In this document: in pieces, positions 3,636 to 6,055 of the stretch
How positions within the stretch are numbered: the stretch's first letter is position 1
How the letters are laid out: each line of letters starts with the position of its first letter
Made by a program: the position numbers and the translations under genes
Notes under the pieces: generated by a model
What the model saw: the letters and a program-made list of their open reading frames with translations, nothing else
Database searches by the model: none
Told to the model about the DNA's origin: nothing
Assembly (NCBI GenBank): GCA_002329255.1
Contig: DCTL01000008.1
Span: forward strand, 132 to 6,186
Direction of reading: 5' to 3'
DNA length: 6,055 bases
Source: Patescibacteria group bacterium UBA1441
GTDB taxonomy: Bacteria; Patescibacteriota; Minisyncoccia; Minisyncoccales; UBA1441

Positions 3636-5014
3636 TGAAAAGAACTCTAATTGCTGAAGCCGCCGAGTCTGCTGGTCAGCAAGTTAAAATTAATGGTTGG
3701 GTTAATGGTTGCCGAGATCACGGAGGGGTCATTTTTATGGATATCCGAGATCGAAGCGGAATTATTCAAGTTGTCTGCCCAAAGAAATTACCGCAGGTAG
3801 AATTAATTCGACCAGAGTGGGTCTTAGAGGTTGTCGGCCAGGTTAACAAAAGACCCGAGAATATGGTCAATGATAAAATTGACACGGGCCAGGTTGAGAT
3901 AAAGGCCGAAAGTGTTACCGTTCTCAGCGCGGCTGAAACACCACCCTTTGATTTAAAGGAGGAAGGTTATGAAATTAACGAAGAAATTCGACTTCGATAT
4001 CGTTATTTAGATTTAAGACGTCCTCGGCTTCAACGTAATCTAACTCGACGTCATCAGGTTTTTAATTTAGCCCGACAATTTTTAAGTCAAGAAGGATTTC
4101 GAGAGGTTGACACGCCTATCTTGGCTCGATCAACTCCTGAAGGAGCTCGAGATTTTGTTGTTCCTTCTCGTTCCTATCCGGGAAGCTTTTACGCTTTGCC
4201 TCAAAGTCCGCAACAATATAAGCAGATGTTGATGGTGGGGGGACTAGAGAGATATTTTCAAATTGCTCGTTGTTTCCGAGATGAAGATTTTAGAGCGGAT
4301 CGTCAGGCTGAATTTACTCAGTTAGACATTGAGATGTCTTTTATTGAACAAGAAGACATACTGTCACTCATTGAAAATCTTTTTCGTCAAATAGTTGAAC
4401 AAGTCTTTCCGGAAAAAAGGATCCAACAATTTCCATTTCCGCGTTTGTTTTATGATGACGTGATGCAAAAGTATCAAAGTGATCGTCCCGATTTAAGAAC
4501 TAGTTCTGATCCGAATGAGCTAGCTTTTGCTTTCGTGATTGATTTTCCAATGTTTGAACAACAGACTGAAAGAAAAGGATGGGCTCCGGTTCATCATCCC
4601 TTTACTCGACCTCAAACTGAAGATATTGACTTACTTAAAAAAGATCCCGGGAAAGTCAAAGCCTTTCAGTACGACCTAGTTCTGAATGGATCCGAAGTGG
4701 GGGGTGGCAGTTTGAGAACTTATCGACCAGAAATGCTTCAAGCAGTGTTTGAAGTATTGGGTCATAAGGAACAAGAAATAAAAGATAACTTTGGTCACTT
4801 ACTTGAAGCTTTTCAGTACGGGGTGCCACCTCACGGAGGCATTGCTGTCGGTTTAGACCGTTTTTTAGCAATGGTTCTGAATGAAAAAAATATTCGAGAG
4901 GTTATTCCCTTTCCCAAAACTGAAGCTGGTCGAGAATTGATGACTGGAGCTCCGGCTCCTATAACAGATGATCAAATGCGAGAAATTAAGCTCGAGTTTC
5001 AAAAAGATCAATGA
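3635..5014 (+). CDS. aspS: Aspartyl-tRNA synthetase, compact form lacking the GAD insertion domain
   Basis: This class IIb synthetase charges tRNA-Asp, and perhaps tRNA-Asn, with aspartate. It has an N-terminal OB-fold anticodon-binding domain (about residues 15-100; WVNGCRDHGGVIFMDIRDR at 22-40), motif 1 region REVDTPILARSTPEGARDF (156-173), aspartate-site QSPQQYKQ (190-197), motif 2 FRDEDFRADRQAEFTQLDIE (214-233) and motif 3 GLDR (406-409). It is of bacterial type by sequence, but 459 residues against about 590. The missing piece is precise: SDRPDLR (282-288) passes almost directly to LAFAFVIDFPMFE (296-308), where bacterial enzymes carry the roughly 130-residue GAD domain. His29 matches the residue linked to non-discriminating bacterial AspRS, while the second marker position (Asn76) is not the usual Gly. 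The start shares one base with the regulator's stop and has no Shine-Dalgarno sequence; the end overlaps the carboxypeptidase (ATGA). Confidence 0.97.
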   Translation: MKRTLIAEAAESAGQQVKINGWVNGCRDHGGVIFMDIRDRSGIIQVVCPKKLPQVELIRPEWVLEVVGQVNKRPENMVNDKIDTGQVEIKAESVTVLSAAETPPFDLKEEGYEINEEIRLRYRYLDLRRPRLQRNLTRRHQVFNLARQFLSQEGFREVDTPILARSTPEGARDFVVPSRSYPGSFYALPQSPQQYKQMLMVGGLERYFQIARCFRDEDFRADRQAEFTQLDIEMSFIEQEDILSLIENLFRQIVEQVFPEKRIQQFPFPRLFYDDVMQKYQSDRPDLRTSSDPNELAFAFVIDFPMFEQQTERKGWAPVHHPFTRPQTEDIDLLKKDPGKVKAFQYDLVLNGSEVGGGSLRTYRPEMLQAVFEVLGHKEQEIKDNFGHLLEAFQYGVPPHGGIAVGLDRFLAMVLNEKNIREVIPFPKTEAGRELMTGAPAPITDDQMREIKLEFQKDQ

Positions 5015-6055
5015 TCTATCGTCGAAATTTGAAGAAGGGTTCTGCTAAAAAAAGATCCTCCAAAAAGAAAATTTATTTCTGGAATAAAATCAACCGAACT
5101 GAATTGACTCTGATTATCGTTACTATTTTAATAGCGATTTTTGGTTTCACCTTTTTGAAGCCGGCTTTATCAGATTATCTATATTATCAGATGGTCGATG
5201 CTCAAGGTTCTCTAACCCGAAATCACAATCTAATTGAGAGCCTTTTGCAGGCTTATCGCCCTATTCGCAATTGGTCGGTTTCTTTCCCGTCCGAGATAAC
5301 CGCTCGTTCGGTAGCAGCAATTGAAATTTTGCCCGGAGAACCGAACCGTCACTTATTGATTAAAAATTCTGATCATCCTTATCCGATTGCCAGTATTACC
5401 AAATTGATGACAGCTATGGTTGCCGTTGACCAATATGATCTCGATCATCAAATTCTTGCTTCAAGTCAGGCAGCCAATCAAATCGGTAATATTCCCTTAA
5501 TCAAGGAGGGGGATCAACTAAGTGTTCGCGACTTGATTTATCTATCCTTAATGGAGTCAAATAATAGCGCTGCTTATGCTTTAGCTGAAATTAAAGGTGT
5601 TTCGGACTTTGTTCAACGGATGAATGATAAAGCTGCTTCTCTGAACTTAACCCAAACTCGGTTTTATACACCTACTGGATTAACGGGAATTAATCGAGTC
5701 GACAATTATTCAACCGCCAGTGAGATCACTGAAATGGTTGCTCATCTTTGGCAACAGCCAAAATATGAGATTATTCGTCAGGCTTTAGGTACAGATGATT
5801 ATGCAATATATGACGGGACAGGAGCTTTTTATTATCGAGCCGTTAACAATAATCAGTTATTGGGAGAATACAATAATTTAGTCGGGAGCAAGACCGGCTA
5901 TCTACCATCGGCCGGTGAATGCCTCGTTTCAGTTTTTCAAAAGCCAACCGAAGAAAATTATTTAATAGTGGTTGTACTAGGCTCAGATCATCGATTCGAA
6001 GACACTAAAAGAGTAGTCGAATGGATTCCTGAAGCTTATCTTTATTCATTTATCT
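5011..6055 (+). CDS. D-alanyl-D-alanine carboxypeptidase (S11/PBP5 family), 3' end cut by window
   Basis: The frame is open from ATG 5011 to the last base (348 residues seen). A Lys/Arg-rich N-terminus (1-30) leads to one membrane helix (about 32-49), then a low-complexity linker and a penicillin-binding-protein fold starting near residue 97. All three active-site motifs are present: SxxK as Ser128-Ile-Thr-Lys131 (ASITKLMTA), SxN as Ser183-Asn-Asn185 (MESNNSAA), and KTG at 294-296 (GSKTGYLPSAGE). Such enzymes trim the terminal D-Ala from peptidoglycan pentapeptides outside the membrane. Classical PBP5 uses a cleaved signal and a C-terminal anchor; here the N-terminal helix looks like a retained anchor. 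The start lies in the aspS stop (ATGA), four-base overlap, with no Shine-Dalgarno sequence. Only the C-terminus is missing. Confidence 0.93.
   Translation, partial: MIYRRNLKKGSAKKRSSKKKIYFWNKINRTELTLIIVTILIAIFGFTFLKPALSDYLYYQMVDAQGSLTRNHNLIESLLQAYRPIRNWSVSFPSEITARSVAAIEILPGEPNRHLLIKNSDHPYPIASITKLMTAMVAVDQYDLDHQILASSQAANQIGNIPLIKEGDQLSVRDLIYLSLMESNNSAAYALAEIKGVSDFVQRMNDKAASLNLTQTRFYTPTGLTGINRVDNYSTASEITEMVAHLWQQPKYEIIRQALGTDDYAIYDGTGAFYYRAVNNNQLLGEYNNLVGSKTGYLPSAGECLVSVFQKPTEENYLIVVVLGSDHRFEDTKRVVEWIPEAYLYSFI

Noticed and set aside
3261..5014. Alternative genetic code (UGA as Gly, as in some CPR lineages)
   Set aside because: TGA terminates three genes at sensible lengths, and no conserved motif is interrupted by an in-frame TGA.
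1..6055. CRISPR array, insertion sequence or prophage signals
   Set aside because: No spaced direct repeats, transposase, integrase or terminal inverted repeats are visible; all genes are co-directional housekeeping or envelope genes.

Overview
The window looks like a chromosomal piece of a Candidate Phyla Radiation (Patescibacteria) bacterium. Evidence for this is a fast-evolving 16S rRNA with CPR-style signatures (for example AACGAACGCAACCC), very tight gene packing, an AT-rich and streamlined gene set, an AspRS without its usual insertion domain, and tRNA genes with no encoded CCA. TGA acts as a normal stop (DUF192, membrane protein and aspS genes all end in TGA), so the UGA-recoded CPR lineages are not indicated. 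All recognisable genes lie on the + strand. The lineage is inferred; no search was possible.

Layout: (1) 1-558 is the 3' part of a 16S rRNA gene, followed by a trailer with two hairpins and a strong intrinsic terminator (679-702). No 23S follows. (2) 738-1664 is a FemX/FemAB-type aminoacyltransferase. (3) 1707-1860 is a tRNA-Ile(GAT)/tRNA-Ala(TGC) pair with its own promoter, closed by a terminator at 1921-1947. (4) 2050-2514 is a membrane-anchored DUF192 protein behind a promoter with a palindrome and a possible seven-codon leader ORF. (5) 2584-6055 is a tightly overlapping operon: MscS-related membrane protein, stand-alone response regulator, aspartyl-tRNA synthetase, and a D-alanyl-D-alanine carboxypeptidase cut by the window end.

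The most striking signal is in translation. The 16S 3' tail after helix 45 lacks the anti-Shine-Dalgarno CCUCC (AUAUU stands at 1535-1539 in E. coli numbering), yet the helix 44/45 region shows compensatory base changes, so the RNA looks functional rather than decayed. In agreement, none of the six main protein genes has a Shine-Dalgarno sequence before its start, while textbook SD-plus-ATG combinations are tolerated inside aspS. Transcript-first starts lie about 15-18 nt behind predicted transcription starts, and downstream genes start by 1- or 4-base stop/start overlaps (ATGA, TAATG). I infer an SD-free system: short-leader initiation plus termination-coupled reinitiation.

A second theme is a dispersed rRNA operon. 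tRNA-Ile(GAT) and tRNA-Ala(TGC), which normally sit between 16S and 23S, are still downstream of the 16S in the same order and strand, but a terminator and a femX-like gene now separate them and the 23S is absent. The femX-like gene may use Ala-tRNA, whose gene lies next to it; with the carboxypeptidase it gives the window a peptidoglycan-modification flavour.
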